Below are positions 33,550 through 43,584 of a stretch of DNA of 64,000 nt, piece by piece. A program made the position numbers and the translations under genes. The stretch covers positions 1-64,000 of the forward strand of contig CAKTFI010000002.1 of NCBI GenBank assembly GCA_934555865.1, written 5' to 3'. This stretch comes from an uncultured Christensenellaceae bacterium. GTDB taxonomy: Bacteria > Bacillota > Clostridia > Christensenellales > Christensenellaceae. Position 1 is the stretch's first letter. Every line of letters begins with the position of its first letter. Below the pieces are notes generated by a model. The model was not told where the DNA came from. It did not search any database and was given only the letters and a program-made list of their open reading frames with translations.

Positions 33550-34722
33550 TCAGCGGATGCGGCGCGCCTTTCGGACGCCTTCCGCAGCAGCGATCTTTGC
33601 CATGACCTCGTCGGAGGGGTGCTCGTTCAAATCGAACACCGAATAGGCGATGTCCCCGCGGGATTTGTTGACCATTTCCTCGATGTTGATGTTGGCGTCG
33701 CTCAGGATGCTGCTGATCTTGGCGATCAGGCCGGACACATTGCCGTGGATGACCGTGAGGCGGGAATGCCGGCTGGGCGAGAGCGGGCAGGCCGGGAGGT
33801 TGACGGAATTGCGGATCGCGCCGGTCTCCAGGTAGTCGCGCAGCTCCTCCGCCGCCATGGACGCGCAGTTTTCTTCGGACTCCGGGGTGGACGCGCCGAG
33901 ATGCGGCGTGCAGATCACCTTGCTGTGCGACAGGCAGGCGTCGTCCGGGAAGTCGGTGAGGTACCGCGCGACCTTGCCGCTGTCCAGCGCAGCAAAGAGC
34001 GCCTCCTCGTTGATGAGCCCATCGCGCGCGAAGTTCAAAAGGACGACGCCGTCCTTCATCTGCGCGATCTGCGCCGCGTCCAGATAGTTGCGCGTGCTGT
34101 CCATGAGCGGCACATGAATGGTGATATAGTCCGCCGCACCGAGCAGATCCTCCATGTGCAGCGCGTGCTGCACATCCACCGAGAGGTGCCACGCGTTGTC
34201 GATGGAGATGAATGGGTCATAGCCGATGACCTTCATGCCCAGCTTGGCCGCCGTGTTGGCGACGAGCACGCCGATGGCCCCGAGGCCGATGACGCCCAGC
34301 GTCTTGCCCGCAATCTCCGGCCCCACGAATTGCTTTTTGCCCTTTTCCACGGCCTTGGCGATCGCGCCGCCCTGTTCGGCCAACCCCTTGGCCCAGGAAA
34401 TGCCGCCCACGATGTCGCGCGAGCCCAAAAAGAGCGCGCACAGCACGAGCTCCTTGACGGCGTTGGCGTTGGCGCCTGGCGTATTGAACACGGCGATGCC
34501 CCGGCGAGTGCATTCCTCGACCGGGATGTTATTAAACCCGGCGCCCGCACGGGCAAAGGCGAGGTGGTTTTCCCGCAGGGGGAGGTCGTGGCAGTCCGCA
34601 CTGCGCAGCAGGAAGGCGTCCGCCTCTGCTTCCGGCAGGTCGGCGCTCACCAAATAGCGCTCTTTGGGCAGGTGTGTGTGGATGATGGGCGAGATTGCAT
34701 TTAATGTCTTGATTTGATACAT
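33550..34722 (-). CDS. serA: D-3-phosphoglycerate dehydrogenase with ACT domain
   Basis: Oxidises 3-phosphoglycerate, the first step of serine synthesis. The 390 residues have the NAD motif [25 protein letters not shown], catalytic Arg in [13 protein letters not shown] and His in [18 protein letters not shown]-terminal ACT domain (from about 315, [30 protein letters not shown]) is the likely serine sensor. ATG 34722 is chosen for its spacing to GAGGT; ATG 34728 is possible. It follows serC by 9 bases. Confidence 0.92.
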   Translation of the reverse strand: MYQIKTLNAISPIIHTHLPKERYLVSADLPEAEADAFLLRSADCHDLPLRENHLAFARAGAGFNNIPVEECTRRGIAVFNTPGANANAVKELVLCALFLGSRDIVGGISWAKGLAEQGGAIAKAVEKGKKQFVGPEIAGKTLGVIGLGAIGVLVANTAAKLGMKVIGYDPFISIDNAWHLSVDVQHALHMEDLLGAADYITIHVPLMDSTRNYLDAAQIAQMKDGVVLLNFARDGLINEEALFAALDSGKVARYLTDFPDDACLSHSKVICTPHLGASTPESEENCASMAAEELRDYLETGAIRNSVNLPACPLSPSRHSRLTVIHGNVSGLIAKISSILSDANINIEEMVNKSRGDIAYSVFDLNEHPSDEVMAKIAAAEGVRKARRIR

Positions 34723-34731
34723 GGGCATACC

Positions 34732-35820
34732 TCAGTGTCTGGCTTCAAAGTCGGCCATAAAGCGGACGAGCGCCGCCGTCGCTTCCTCGGTGACGGCGTT
34801 ATAGAGGCTGGCGCGCATGCCGCCGGCCACGCGGTGCCCCTTCAGGTTGCACAGCCCGGCCGCCGTCGCCTCCTTGCAGAACTGCGCGTCCAGCTCCGCG
34901 TCGCCGGAGGTGAAGGTCACGCTCATGAGCGAGCGGTCGGCCTTGTTCGTGACGATGCCGTGGAACAGGCGGGAAGCGTTGTCCAAATAGTTGTATAGCA
35001 TGGCCGCTTTGCGCTGGTTGGCCTCATAGATGGCCGGGACGCCGCCCTGCTCCTCCATCCATTCGAGCACCAGCCCGGCCATGTAGATGGCGAAGGTCGG
35101 CGGCGTGTTGTACATGGATCCGTTCTTGGCGTGCACGGCATAGTCAAGCATGCTGGGCAGGTTTTTCACCCGGCCCAGGAGATCCTCGCGGATGAGAACG
35201 ACGGTGAGTCCGGCCGGGCCGATGTTTTTCTGCGCCCCGGCATAGATCACGCCGAAGTCGGACACGCGGATCGGCTCGGACAAAATGCACGAGGTCATGT
35301 CGGCCACGAGCGTGTGCCCGGCCACATCCGGGACGGCGCGGAACTGTGTGCCATAGATCGTGTTGTTATAGGTGATGTGCACATAGTCCGCGGGGCCGGC
35401 AAACATCTCCGGCCGCAGGGCGGGCAGGTGCGTGTAGGCATCCTCCTCCGAAGAGGCGGGGATGACGACCTCGCCGAACAGCGCGGCCTCCTTCGCGGCC
35501 TTTTTGGCGAAATTGCCGGAATTCACATAATACGCCCGCTTGGTGTCGTACATGAGGTTCATGGGCAGCATATCGAATTGCAGGGAAGCGCCGCCCTGCA
35601 AAAACAGCACTTTATAAGTTTCCGGGATGCCGAGCAGCCGGCGCAGGCGCGCCTCGGCGTCGTTGGCAATTTCCTGGAAGGTGGAAGATCGATGGCTCAT
35701 CTCCATGACGGACATGCCTGTGCCGTGCAGGTCGGTCAGTTCCTTTTGCGCTTTTTCCAGCACGCTGAGCGGCAGCGCGGCGGGGCCGGCGGCAAAGTTA
35801 TACACGCGTTTCAAAATCAA
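34732..35820 (-). CDS. serC: Phosphoserine aminotransferase
   Basis: PLP enzyme converting 3-phosphohydroxypyruvate and glutamate to phosphoserine. The 362 residues carry the family N-terminus VYNFAAGPAALPLSVLE, the phosphate-binding LQGGASLQFDMLPMNL and the PLP lysine in FGVIYAGAQKNIGPAGLTVV. First gene of the serC-serA operon, with AGGAGG before its ATG. No serB is seen in the window. Confidence 0.95.
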   Translation of the reverse strand: MILKRVYNFAAGPAALPLSVLEKAQKELTDLHGTGMSVMEMSHRSSTFQEIANDAEARLRRLLGIPETYKVLFLQGGASLQFDMLPMNLMYDTKRAYYVNSGNFAKKAAKEAALFGEVVIPASSEEDAYTHLPALRPEMFAGPADYVHITYNNTIYGTQFRAVPDVAGHTLVADMTSCILSEPIRVSDFGVIYAGAQKNIGPAGLTVVLIREDLLGRVKNLPSMLDYAVHAKNGSMYNTPPTFAIYMAGLVLEWMEEQGGVPAIYEANQRKAAMLYNYLDNASRLFHGIVTNKADRSLMSVTFTSGDAELDAQFCKEATAAGLCNLKGHRVAGGMRASLYNAVTEEATAALVRFMADFEARH

Positions 35821-35867
35821 ATCCTCCTAGAAAGAAAATTGGAAACTGTTCGTATGATAATACATTG

Positions 35868-35896
35868 ATTTTACTCATGTTTGCAATTTTGGTCAA
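35868..35896 (-). promoter_or_regulatory. Promoter of serC-serA
   Basis: On the minus strand, TTGACC (35896-35891), 17 bases, TAAAAT (35873-35868). Confidence 0.65.
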
Positions 35897-36020
35897 CTGC
35901 TTTCTGCAAATAAATGCCGCCTTTTGGCGCAAAGCGGGGAAATTTTTCCGGGGAGTCGGGCAAAAAAATGTGTTATACTAGACAGTATATGAAACAACAG
36001 GGGAAATGAGGCAGGGCAGG

Positions 36021-37373
36021 ATGGATTTATTTTTGCAGAATCAGAAACAGAGCGCGCCGCTTGCGGACCGCATGCGCCCGCGGACGCTCGAGGAATTCGT
36101 GGGGCAGCGGCACATCCTGGGCGAGGGCAAGCTGCTGCGGCGGGCAATTTTGGCGGACAAGCTCTCGTCGAGCATCTTCTTCGGGCCGCTCGGATGCGGC
36201 AAGACGACGCTGGCGCAGATCATCGCCAACACGACCCGATCCGCCTTTTGCCGCGTCAACGCCGTCTCCACCGGCGTGGGCGAGGTGCGCAAGCTGCTTA
36301 GTGAGGCGGAACACCGCCAAAAGGTCTATGGGCAGGCGACCTACCTGCTGCTCGACGAATGCCACCGCTGGAGCAAGGCGCAGTCGGACAGCATCCTCCC
36401 CGCGATCGAGCAGGGCGTTGTCCGCTTTATCGGGAGCACGACGGAAAACCCGATGATCGCCATGACCCCGGCCATCGTGTCGCGGTGCCGCCTGTTCCAA
36501 TTCCGCTCGCTCTCGCGGGAGGATATTGGGACGGCGATTGACCGCGCGATCTCGGACAAGGAACGCGGCTACGGCAATTTGGGCGTCGATATGCTGCCGG
36601 AGGCCAAGGCGCACATTGCCGACCTCGCAAACGGCGATGTGCGCGCGGCGCTCAACGCGGTGGAGCTGGCCGTGCTCACGACCAACCCGGATGCAGACGG
36701 CCGCATCCGCATCACGCTGCCCATCGCGGAGGAATCCATCCAGCGGCGCGCCGTGCGCTGCGACGAGGGCGAATACTACGACATGCTGTCCGCCTTCTGC
36801 AAGTCGCTGCGCGGGTCGGACGGCGACGCAGCGTTGTTCTGGTGCGCGCGCATGCTGTATGCCGGGGTGGACCCGCGCATCATCGTGCGCCGCATGATCG
36901 TGCACAGCAGCGAGGACATCGGCCTCGCCAACCCGATGGCCATGCAGCAGGCCGTGGCGGCCATGCAGGCGCTCGAGCACATCGGCATGCCGGAAGCGCG
37001 GCTCAACATCGCGCAGGCCATCCTCTACATCTGCGAAAGCCCCAAGTCGGACAGCGTGACGCGCGCGGTCGAGGCGGCGTTTTTCGACGCGGAGCACTGC
37101 CGGGTGGCGGGCGTGCCCACGCACCTGCGCGACACGCACTACGCCGGGGCGGAACGACTTGGCAGCGGCAGGGGGTACCGCTACCCGCACGACTTCCCGG
37201 GGCACTATGTGCCGCAGCAGTACCTGCCGGACGAGCTGGCCGGGCGGGACTACTATCGCCCGAGCGACCAGGGCGGCGAGGCGCGCATCGCCGCCGCGCG
37301 GGAGCGGCGCAAGGCGCGGGACGCGGCGGAGGGAGCGCCAAACGGGGAAAAGCCCTCGGGCGAGGTGAACTGA
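36021..37373 (+). CDS. rarA: Replication-associated recombination protein A (RarA/MgsA)
   Basis: A clamp-loader-like AAA+ ATPase acting at stalled forks. The 450 residues contain ADRMRPRTLEEFVGQRHILG, Walker A GPLGCGKTT, Walker B LLLDECHRW (more often DEIHR), sensor 1 GSTTENP, and the C-terminal tetramerisation part with MIVHSSEDIGLANPMA and HYVPQQYLPDEL. ATG 36021 gives the family start MDLF. A TATACT near 35974 is a probable -10 box. Single gene, divergent from serC. Confidence 0.94.
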   Translation: MDLFLQNQKQSAPLADRMRPRTLEEFVGQRHILGEGKLLRRAILADKLSSSIFFGPLGCGKTTLAQIIANTTRSAFCRVNAVSTGVGEVRKLLSEAEHRQKVYGQATYLLLDECHRWSKAQSDSILPAIEQGVVRFIGSTTENPMIAMTPAIVSRCRLFQFRSLSREDIGTAIDRAISDKERGYGNLGVDMLPEAKAHIADLANGDVRAALNAVELAVLTTNPDADGRIRITLPIAEESIQRRAVRCDEGEYYDMLSAFCKSLRGSDGDAALFWCARMLYAGVDPRIIVRRMIVHSSEDIGLANPMAMQQAVAAMQALEHIGMPEARLNIAQAILYICESPKSDSVTRAVEAAFFDAEHCRVAGVPTHLRDTHYAGAERLGSGRGYRYPHDFPGHYVPQQYLPDELAGRDYYRPSDQGGEARIAAARERRKARDAAEGAPNGEKPSGEVN

Positions 37374-37537
37374 GCGCCTGCATTTCCATATAGGGGGGAC
37401 ATGCAGCTCAAAGGAGAACGCCTTTTATAGCCACATGCATTGCCGGGGAGCATCCCGGCGGCCGGGAGAACAGGACTGTGTCGAAGGAAAACGGACATTC
37501 TATTCCCGCGGATGCGCCTGTATTTGGTTGGGCATAT

Positions 37538-37575
37538 AAAAAACCACGCACCTTTTTACAGGTTCGTGGTTTTTG
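37538..37575. terminator. Terminator between rarA spacer and the deacetylase
   Basis: An imperfect hairpin AAACCACGCACC / GGTTCGTGGTTT is bordered by A and T runs. It likely serves the minus-strand deacetylase gene. Confidence 0.75.
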
Positions 37576-37594
37576 CGTCTATATTCCCTTGCGC

Positions 37595-38983
37595 TTACGC
37601 CTTGGCGTTGCGGTAGATGCTGCCATAGACCATGTCCTTGCCGGAATATTCGACCAGCTCGGACAGTGTGACGAATTGATACCCCTTGGCCGCGAGCTCG
37701 GGGATGATGCGCTCGATGGCGTGGAAGGTGCTCTCGTACAGGTCGTGGAACAGGACGATGTCGCCGTCCTTGACCTCGCTCATGCAGATCTGATATACGG
37801 AATCCGCGTCGCGGCTCTTCCAGTCGAGTGTGTCCACTTCCCAGTTGGCGATGGGCATCTTCATGTCCCGGGAAAACTGCCGCAGCGTGTCGTTGACCGA
37901 TCCATAGGTCGGGCGGATGAACTTGGTGGGCTTGCCGGTGAGCTCGCGCACCTTGTCGCTCGTGCGCAGGATCTGCGACTGGATCTCCTCATAGGAGAGC
38001 TTGGTGAGCTTTTTGTGTTCCCAGGTGTGGTTGGCAATCTCGTGTCCCGCCTCGCTCACCTGCACGAGCGAATCCTTAAACTGCTCGATGCGGTTGCCGA
38101 CGACGCAGAAGGTGACGCGGCCGCCGTACTGCTCGGCAAGCTCCGCGATGCGCGTGGTGAACTTGCTCGGGCCATCGTCAAAGGTGAGCGCGATCATGGG
38201 CTTATCCGGGTCGATCTCCCGCCCGCGCTTCGGCAGATAGTCCGCGAACAGGCGGTATACCGGGTCGGCCAAGCAGGGGGCGAGGTCTGTAAACGACACG
38301 GACGGCGCCAATTCCTCCTTTTGCGCCTCACCGAGCGCCCCGGCGGCAAAGTGAAAGACCGCGCCCGCCTCCGTGAATTCCAGCGCACAGAGCAGTGCAT
38401 CCTCGCTGAGGTCGTCTACGGACGCCTCCGGCGCGGCCTGCGCATGGAGGGCGTTATTGATGAGCGCGTTCAGCGTCGGGCGCTGTTCCGGGTTTAGCAG
38501 GTCGGCGGCCGCATAGACCGTGCCGGACTCCGCCTCATAGAAGAAGGCGTGCGCGATGGGGTCGCCCGAGGTCTGCTTGCCGGAGATCGGGCAGGAAAAG
38601 CCGGTGTAGAGGATCTTGCCGAGCTTGGACAGGAAGACAGACAAGGTGTAGTCCAAGTGGAGCCCCGCGTCCTCGGTATACGCACCCTGGGCGGCGGCGA
38701 TCTGTGCGTGGATAAAGTCCGTCACCGCGGCGTCTACGGCAGAGAGCCCGGTCGTCGGGGCGAAGATGGCATAGTACAGGTGCGGCGTGTCGCTCTGTGT
38801 GTCGGAATCCGGACGCGGCGTATTGGAGAGCAGCGTCGCATCCTGCGTTTCCCAGGCAGAGGGAGTGTGCGCGGTGTAGTAGGGCGCGAAGGTGGGCTTC
38901 ACCTTTTTGCAGGCAGCCGCAGAAAAAAGAAGCCCCAGCACCAACAGGAGACAGGGCAGACGTCTTGTGAGAAACCGTTTCAT
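37595..38983 (-). CDS. Polysaccharide deacetylase lipoprotein (NodB/CE4)
   Basis: The 462-residue protein is exported and lipid-anchored (signal KRFLTRRLPCLLLVLGLLFSAAAC, lipobox SAAAC). Residues about 55-240 look like a DUF4163/DUF3298-type domain, as in PdaC and RsiV. The NodB domain starts near 260: ALTFDDGPSK, VTFCVVGNR, the metal site ANHTWEHKKL, the RPTYG motif, and the C-terminal IVLFHDLYEST. Probably deacetylates peptidoglycan or another envelope glycan. ATG 38983 gives the signal peptide; the extension to 39346 is unsupported. Confidence 0.88.
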   Translation of the reverse strand: MKRFLTRRLPCLLLVLGLLFSAAACKKVKPTFAPYYTAHTPSAWETQDATLLSNTPRPDSDTQSDTPHLYYAIFAPTTGLSAVDAAVTDFIHAQIAAAQGAYTEDAGLHLDYTLSVFLSKLGKILYTGFSCPISGKQTSGDPIAHAFFYEAESGTVYAAADLLNPEQRPTLNALINNALHAQAAPEASVDDLSEDALLCALEFTEAGAVFHFAAGALGEAQKEELAPSVSFTDLAPCLADPVYRLFADYLPKRGREIDPDKPMIALTFDDGPSKFTTRIAELAEQYGGRVTFCVVGNRIEQFKDSLVQVSEAGHEIANHTWEHKKLTKLSYEEIQSQILRTSDKVRELTGKPTKFIRPTYGSVNDTLRQFSRDMKMPIANWEVDTLDWKSRDADSVYQICMSEVKDGDIVLFHDLYESTFHAIERIIPELAAKGYQFVTLSELVEYSGKDMVYGSIYRNAKA

Positions 38984-39219
38984 AAATAAACCAATCCTTA
39001 GTATAATAGTTGAACGCACTTTCCAGTATAGCAGTTTTTCGACAAAATACAACTTGTCCGACAGGGAGTTTACAAATGCAAAAAATGGAAATAAGCAACC
39101 GGAGACCAATACCGATGCCATGCGGCCGCGAAGTGTCCAGGGGCAAACGGCTGGCCGGGAGGAATGCCGCCGGGAAGGCTCGTTTCGCATGAGCGGTATG
39201 GGCAAGCTCCTTTTTGGCG

Positions 39220-39248
39220 TTGACAAACCCGAAAAAAGCCCATATAAT
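39220..39248 (+). promoter_or_regulatory. Consensus promoter of ileS
   Basis: TTGACA (39220-39225), exactly 17 bases, TATAAT (39243-39248): a perfect sigma-A consensus. Transcription would start near 39255 at the T-box leader. Confidence 0.92.
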
Positions 39249-39254
39249 AGGCGG

Positions 39255-39505
39255 TAAGATCGATATTGCGAAATGCGGGAAAGACAATTCTGCGCTTGAA
39301 ACGCCCAAGAGAGCCGGGGACAGGTGGAAGCCCGGCGGCAAGCCAAGCGAAAGAGATCACTTTCCGGGGAGGGCTTCCCTTCCGGCAGCTTCGGCCGCGC
39401 GGCGTGCGTTAGAGCGCCAAGAGCTTTTCTGTCATGTGGGATAGAAAAGGAATTTAGGTGGTAACGCGGTCTCTCGCCCTATGGCGAGGGGCCGCTTTTA
39501 TTTTT
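39255..39505 (+). promoter_or_regulatory. T-box leader of ileS
   Basis: A tRNA-sensing leader that lets ileS be transcribed when uncharged tRNA-Ile builds up. The T-box sequence TTTAGGTGGTAACGCGG lies at 39453-39469. The GAG-ATC-AC segment at 39353-39360 places the isoleucine codon AUC (39356-39358) as specifier, consistent with the gene controlled. The terminator GCGGTCTCTCGCCC / GCGAGGGGCCGC with a T tail occupies 39466-39505 and overlaps the T-box sequence, as required for the antiterminator switch. Confidence 0.93.
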
Positions 39506-39531
39506 GCAAACGGAGAAAAGGAGCACGAGCT

Positions 39532-42500
39532 ATGTACGAAAAGGTTTCAACGGATCTGAACTTCGTCGCCCGCGAGGAGCAGGTTCTGGATTTCTGGAAA
39601 AAGCAAGACATCTTCAAAAAGGCGCAGAAGCAGGGGGAGGGCAAGCCGGACTATACCTTCTATGACGGCCCGCCGACGGCCAACGGCAAGCCGCACATCG
39701 GCCATGTGTTGACGCGCAGCATCAAGGACCTCTTCCCGCGCTATAAGGCGATGGACGGCTATAATGTCCTGCGCAAGGCCGGGTGGGACACGCACGGCCT
39801 GCCCGTCGAGCTGGAGGTGGAAAAGCAGCTCGGCCTGGACGGCAAGGAACAGATCGAGGCGTATGGCGTCGAGGAATTCATCCAGAAGTGCAAGCAGAGC
39901 GTTTGGCAGTATAAGGGCGAATGGGAACGCCTCTCCGACCGCGTCGGGTATTGGGCGGACATGGAGCATCCCTACATCACCTATGAGGACAACTACATCG
40001 AGTCCGAATGGTGGGCGCTCAAGAAGATCCACGAAAAGGGTCTTTTGTATAAGGGCCACAAGGTCGTGCCCTACTGCCCGCGCTGCGGGACGGCGCTTTC
40101 CTCGCACGAGGTCGCGCAGGGGTATAAGGATGTGACGGAGAAATCCGCGACCGTCCGTTTCAAGTCCACGACCGAGCCGGACACCTACTTCCTCGCGTGG
40201 ACGACCACGCCCTGGACGCTGCCGAGCAATGTCTGCCTGTGCGTCAACGGCGAGGTGGACTATGTGAAGGTCAAGGCCGGGGAGTATCACTACATCCTGG
40301 CCGAGGCGCTGGCGGAAAAGCTTTTGGGCGAGGACATCACGGTCGAGCGGCACTATAAGGGCCGTGACCTCGTGGGCATGCACTACGAACCGCTGTTTGC
40401 CTGCACGGCGGCGGCCTGCGGCGGCAAGGACGCGTTTTATGTCATCGCGGACGACTATGTCACGACGACGGACGGCACGGGCATCGTGCACAATGCGCCG
40501 GCCTTTGGTGAGGACGACGCGCGCGTCTGCCGCGAAAACGGCCTGCCCTTTGTGCAGATGGTGGACACCAAGGGCGAGATGTGCGGCGGCACCCCGTGGG
40601 ACGGTGTGTTCGTCAAAAAGGCCGACCCGCTCATCCTGGACGCGCTGGACAAGGAGGGCAAGCTGTTTGATGCGCCCGTGTTCACGCACAGCTACCCGCA
40701 TTGCTGGCGCTGCGACACGCCGCTCATCTACTATGCGCGCAGCACCTGGTTCATCAAGATGACCGCGCTGCACGACGAGCTCATGCGCAACAACAACGCG
40801 ATCCACTGGCTGCCGGACAACATCCGCGAGGGCCGGATGGGCAACTTCCTGGACAATGTCATCGACTGGGGCATCTCGCGCGAGCGCTATTGGGGCACGC
40901 CGCTGCCGGTGTGGACCTGCGAATGCGGGCATGTGCATGTCGTGGGCAGCCGCGAGGAGCTCTGCCGCATGGGCGACCATGTCCCGGCGGACATCGAGCT
41001 GCACAAGCCGTTCATCGACGCGGTGGAGCTCACCTGCCCGGTCTGCGGCAAAAAGATGAAGCGCGAAAAGGAGGTTATCGACTGCTGGTTCGACTCCGGC
41101 TCCATGCCGTTCGCGCAGTGGCACTACCCGTTTGAAAATAAGGAGGCGTTTGAAAAGCACTTCCCGGCCAACTTCATCAGCGAGGCCGTCGACCAGACGA
41201 GAGGCTGGTTCTATACCTTGTCCGCCATCGGCGCACTGCTCTTCGACCGGGCGCCGTTCGAAAACTGCATCGTGCTGGGGCTCGTGCAGGACAAGGAAGG
41301 CAAGAAGATGAGCAAGCACCTCGGCAATGTCGTGAATCCGTGGGATGTGCTGAATAAACAGGGCGCCGACGCCGTGCGGTGGTATTTCTACACCAACTCT
41401 GCGCCGTGGCTGCCCAGTCGCTTCTATGACGAGGCCGTCTCGGAGGCGCAGCGCCGCTTCATGGGCACGCTGTGGAACACCTATGCGTTCTACATCCTCT
41501 ATGCAGAGATCGACCAGTTCGACCCCACCAAGCACACGCTGCGGGAAGACCTCGGCGTCATGGACCGCTGGATCTTGTCGCGGCTCAATTCCACGGTCGC
41601 GTCCGTGCGCGGCTACCTCGATCAATACCTCATCACCGAGGCGTCCAAGGAGCTTTCCGCGTTTGTGGACGAGCTGTCGAACTGGTATGTCCGCCGCTGC
41701 CGTGAGCGCTATTGGGGCGCGGAGATGACGCAGGACAAGGTGGACGCCTACATGACGCTGTACACCGTGCTCGAGACCTTCTGCCGCCTGATCGCGCCGT
41801 TTGTGCCGTTCGTGGCGGAGAGCATCTATCAAAACCTTGTGCGCAGTGTGGACAAGGCCGCGCCGGAGAGCGTGCACCTCACGAGCTATCCGACGGTGGA
41901 CGCGGCGCGCGTGGACGAGGAATTGGAGAAGAATATGGACGCTGTGCTGCGCATCGTGGCGCTGGGCCGCGCATGCCGCAATGGGGCGAACATCAAGAAC
42001 CGGCAGCCGATTTCCGCGCTGTATGTGGGCGGGCTGGACAGCCTCCCCGCGATGTACGCCGATGTCGTGCGGGGTGAGCTCAATGTGAAAGAAGTGCACT
42101 TCGGCGCGGCGGCGGACGAATACATCGACTATATCGTCAAGCCACAGCTGCGCACGCTGGGGCCGAAATACGGCAAAGCGCTGGGCGCGATCCGCAAGCA
42201 CTTTGCAGAGGTGAGCGGCCGCGAGATCGTGCGCGTCGTCCGCAGCGGGGAAAAGTACTGCTTCGACGCGAACGGGCAGCCGGTCGAGCTGGAGGAAGCC
42301 GACCTGCTCATCGAGCCGGTGCAGAAGGAGGGCTTTGCGGTGGAGGTCGAGGGCGACCTCGCCGTCATCATCGACACGCATTTGACGCCGGAGCTTGAGG
42401 AGGAAGGCAATGTCCGCGAGATCGTGAGCAAGGTGCAGACGATGCGCAAGGAGGCCGGGTTCGAAGTGACCGACCACATCCGCGTGTTTGTGGCCGAGGG

Positions 42501-42657
42501 CGCAGAGGTTGAGGCGATCGCCGCGCGCAACGCGGGTTCGATCGCGGCGGACACGCTGGCCGAATCGGTCGAGACGGGCCGCCTCGCCGGATATACGAAG
42601 CAGTGGGACATCAACGGCAAACAAGCCGTGTTCGGCGTGGAAAAGGTCGAGGCATAA
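39532..42657 (+). CDS. ileS: Isoleucyl-tRNA synthetase, type 2-like
   Basis: Class I synthetase for tRNA-Ile with an editing domain. The 1041 residues carry HIGH at 55-58 (PHIGHVL), the editing region FLAWTTTPWTLPSN, and KKMSKHLGN near 592 as the KMSKS motif. It lacks the C-terminal zinc-finger Cys pairs of the usual bacterial type 1. Instead it ends in the type 2 (eukaryote-like) domain with LTPELEEEGNVREIVSKVQ. Type 2 enzymes are characteristically insensitive to mupirocin. ATG 39532 follows AAAAGGAG just after the T-box terminator. Confidence 0.93.
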   Translation: MYEKVSTDLNFVAREEQVLDFWKKQDIFKKAQKQGEGKPDYTFYDGPPTANGKPHIGHVLTRSIKDLFPRYKAMDGYNVLRKAGWDTHGLPVELEVEKQLGLDGKEQIEAYGVEEFIQKCKQSVWQYKGEWERLSDRVGYWADMEHPYITYEDNYIESEWWALKKIHEKGLLYKGHKVVPYCPRCGTALSSHEVAQGYKDVTEKSATVRFKSTTEPDTYFLAWTTTPWTLPSNVCLCVNGEVDYVKVKAGEYHYILAEALAEKLLGEDITVERHYKGRDLVGMHYEPLFACTAAACGGKDAFYVIADDYVTTTDGTGIVHNAPAFGEDDARVCRENGLPFVQMVDTKGEMCGGTPWDGVFVKKADPLILDALDKEGKLFDAPVFTHSYPHCWRCDTPLIYYARSTWFIKMTALHDELMRNNNAIHWLPDNIREGRMGNFLDNVIDWGISRERYWGTPLPVWTCECGHVHVVGSREELCRMGDHVPADIELHKPFIDAVELTCPVCGKKMKREKEVIDCWFDSGSMPFAQWHYPFENKEAFEKHFPANFISEAVDQTRGWFYTLSAIGALLFDRAPFENCIVLGLVQDKEGKKMSKHLGNVVNPWDVLNKQGADAVRWYFYTNSAPWLPSRFYDEAVSEAQRRFMGTLWNTYAFYILYAEIDQFDPTKHTLREDLGVMDRWILSRLNSTVASVRGYLDQYLITEASKELSAFVDELSNWYVRRCRERYWGAEMTQDKVDAYMTLYTVLETFCRLIAPFVPFVAESIYQNLVRSVDKAAPESVHLTSYPTVDAARVDEELEKNMDAVLRIVALGRACRNGANIKNRQPISALYVGGLDSLPAMYADVVRGELNVKEVHFGAAADEYIDYIVKPQLRTLGPKYGKALGAIRKHFAEVSGREIVRVVRSGEKYCFDANGQPVELEEADLLIEPVQKEGFAVEVEGDLAVIIDTHLTPELEEEGNVREIVSKVQTMRKEAGFEVTDHIRVFVAEGAEVEAIAARNAGSIAADTLAESVETGRLAGYTKQWDINGKQAVFGVEKVEA

Positions 42658-42696
42658 GCTATAAAACGACGCATACGCCAAAAAAACGCATATTGG

Positions 42697-42725
42697 GCGC
42701 CGGAAGAGCTTTCCGGCGCTCTTTG
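42697..42725 (+). terminator. Probable terminator of ileS
   Basis: GCGCCGGAA (42697-42705) pairs with TTCCGGCGC (42711-42719), followed by a short TCTTT tail. Confidence 0.65.
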
Positions 42726-42835
42726 CATGTATATATGCATTTATACAGAAATTTATGCAAAACGGGCGCGGGGCGCAACTTTTCCGATGGGAAAGCAGAA
42801 ATTTTGCAAATTTCAAAAAAATGTAATTTTGGGTA

Positions 42836-42864
42836 TTGACAAATATCGTGAATAAATATACAAT
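42836..42864 (+). promoter_or_regulatory. Promoter of the amino acid uptake operon
   Basis: TTGACA (42836-42841), 17 bases, TACAAT (42859-42864), in an unusually AT-rich leader. No attenuator or riboswitch recognised before the ATG at 42904. Confidence 0.82.
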
Positions 42865-42903
42865 GCATACATCGAAAGTTTCAAATACACAGGAAGAGGA
42901 ATT

Positions 42904-43584
42904 ATGGGATTCTTTGAGATCATCGCACAGTATTATCAATATTTCCTGCGAGGGACCCAGACGACCATCGTCGTCGCGCTGTTCACCGTCTTTTTCGGGG
43001 CGATCCTGGGATGCGCCATCGCGCTCATGCGGCTTTCCAATATAAAGCCGCTGCAATGGTTCTCCAAGCTCTACATCACGATCATCCGCGGCACGCCGAT
43101 GCTGGTGCAGCTCTACATCGTCTATTATCAGCTGGACTTCATCCCCTATCCGCAGGGCACGCTGTTCGGCGTGGATATGCAGCGGGCGATTCCCTGCATG
43201 ATCGCCTTGTCCATCAACTCGGCGGCCTATATCGCGGAAATCATCCGCGCGGGCATCCAGGCGGTGGATGTGGGGCAGACCGAGGCGGCCCGCTCCTGCG
43301 GGATGACGGCGGCCCAGGCGATGCGCTACATCATCCTGCCGCAGGCGGTCAAGAACATCCTGCCCGCGATCGGCAACGAATTCGTCACGATGGTCAAGGA
43401 AACCTCCATCGTGCAGTACCTGGGCATTTCCGACCTCATGTACAACAACGGCATCGTCGTTTCGGCGACCTACAACCCGCTTCCCTGCTACTACATTTCG
43501 GCGATCATCTACCTGGTCCTGAATATCCTGCTCGGCAAGGGGCTCAGCATTTTCGAAGGGAGGCTGAAGAAGAGTGAAAAGTGA
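42904..43584 (+). CDS. Polar amino acid ABC transporter permease
   Basis: The 226-residue membrane component belongs to the His/Glu/Arg-type (HisM/GlnP) family: five or so membrane segments, [16 protein letters not shown] after the second, and the cytoplasmic EAA loop [30 protein letters not shown] that docks on the ATPase. Only one permease gene is present, so it would act as a homodimer. First gene of a five-gene operon. Confidence 0.92.
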   Translation: MGFFEIIAQYYQYFLRGTQTTIVVALFTVFFGAILGCAIALMRLSNIKPLQWFSKLYITIIRGTPMLVQLYIVYYQLDFIPYPQGTLFGVDMQRAIPCMIALSINSAAYIAEIIRAGIQAVDVGQTEAARSCGMTAAQAMRYIILPQAVKNILPAIGNEFVTMVKETSIVQYLGISDLMYNNGIVVSATYNPLPCYYISAIIYLVLNILLGKGLSIFEGRLKKSEK

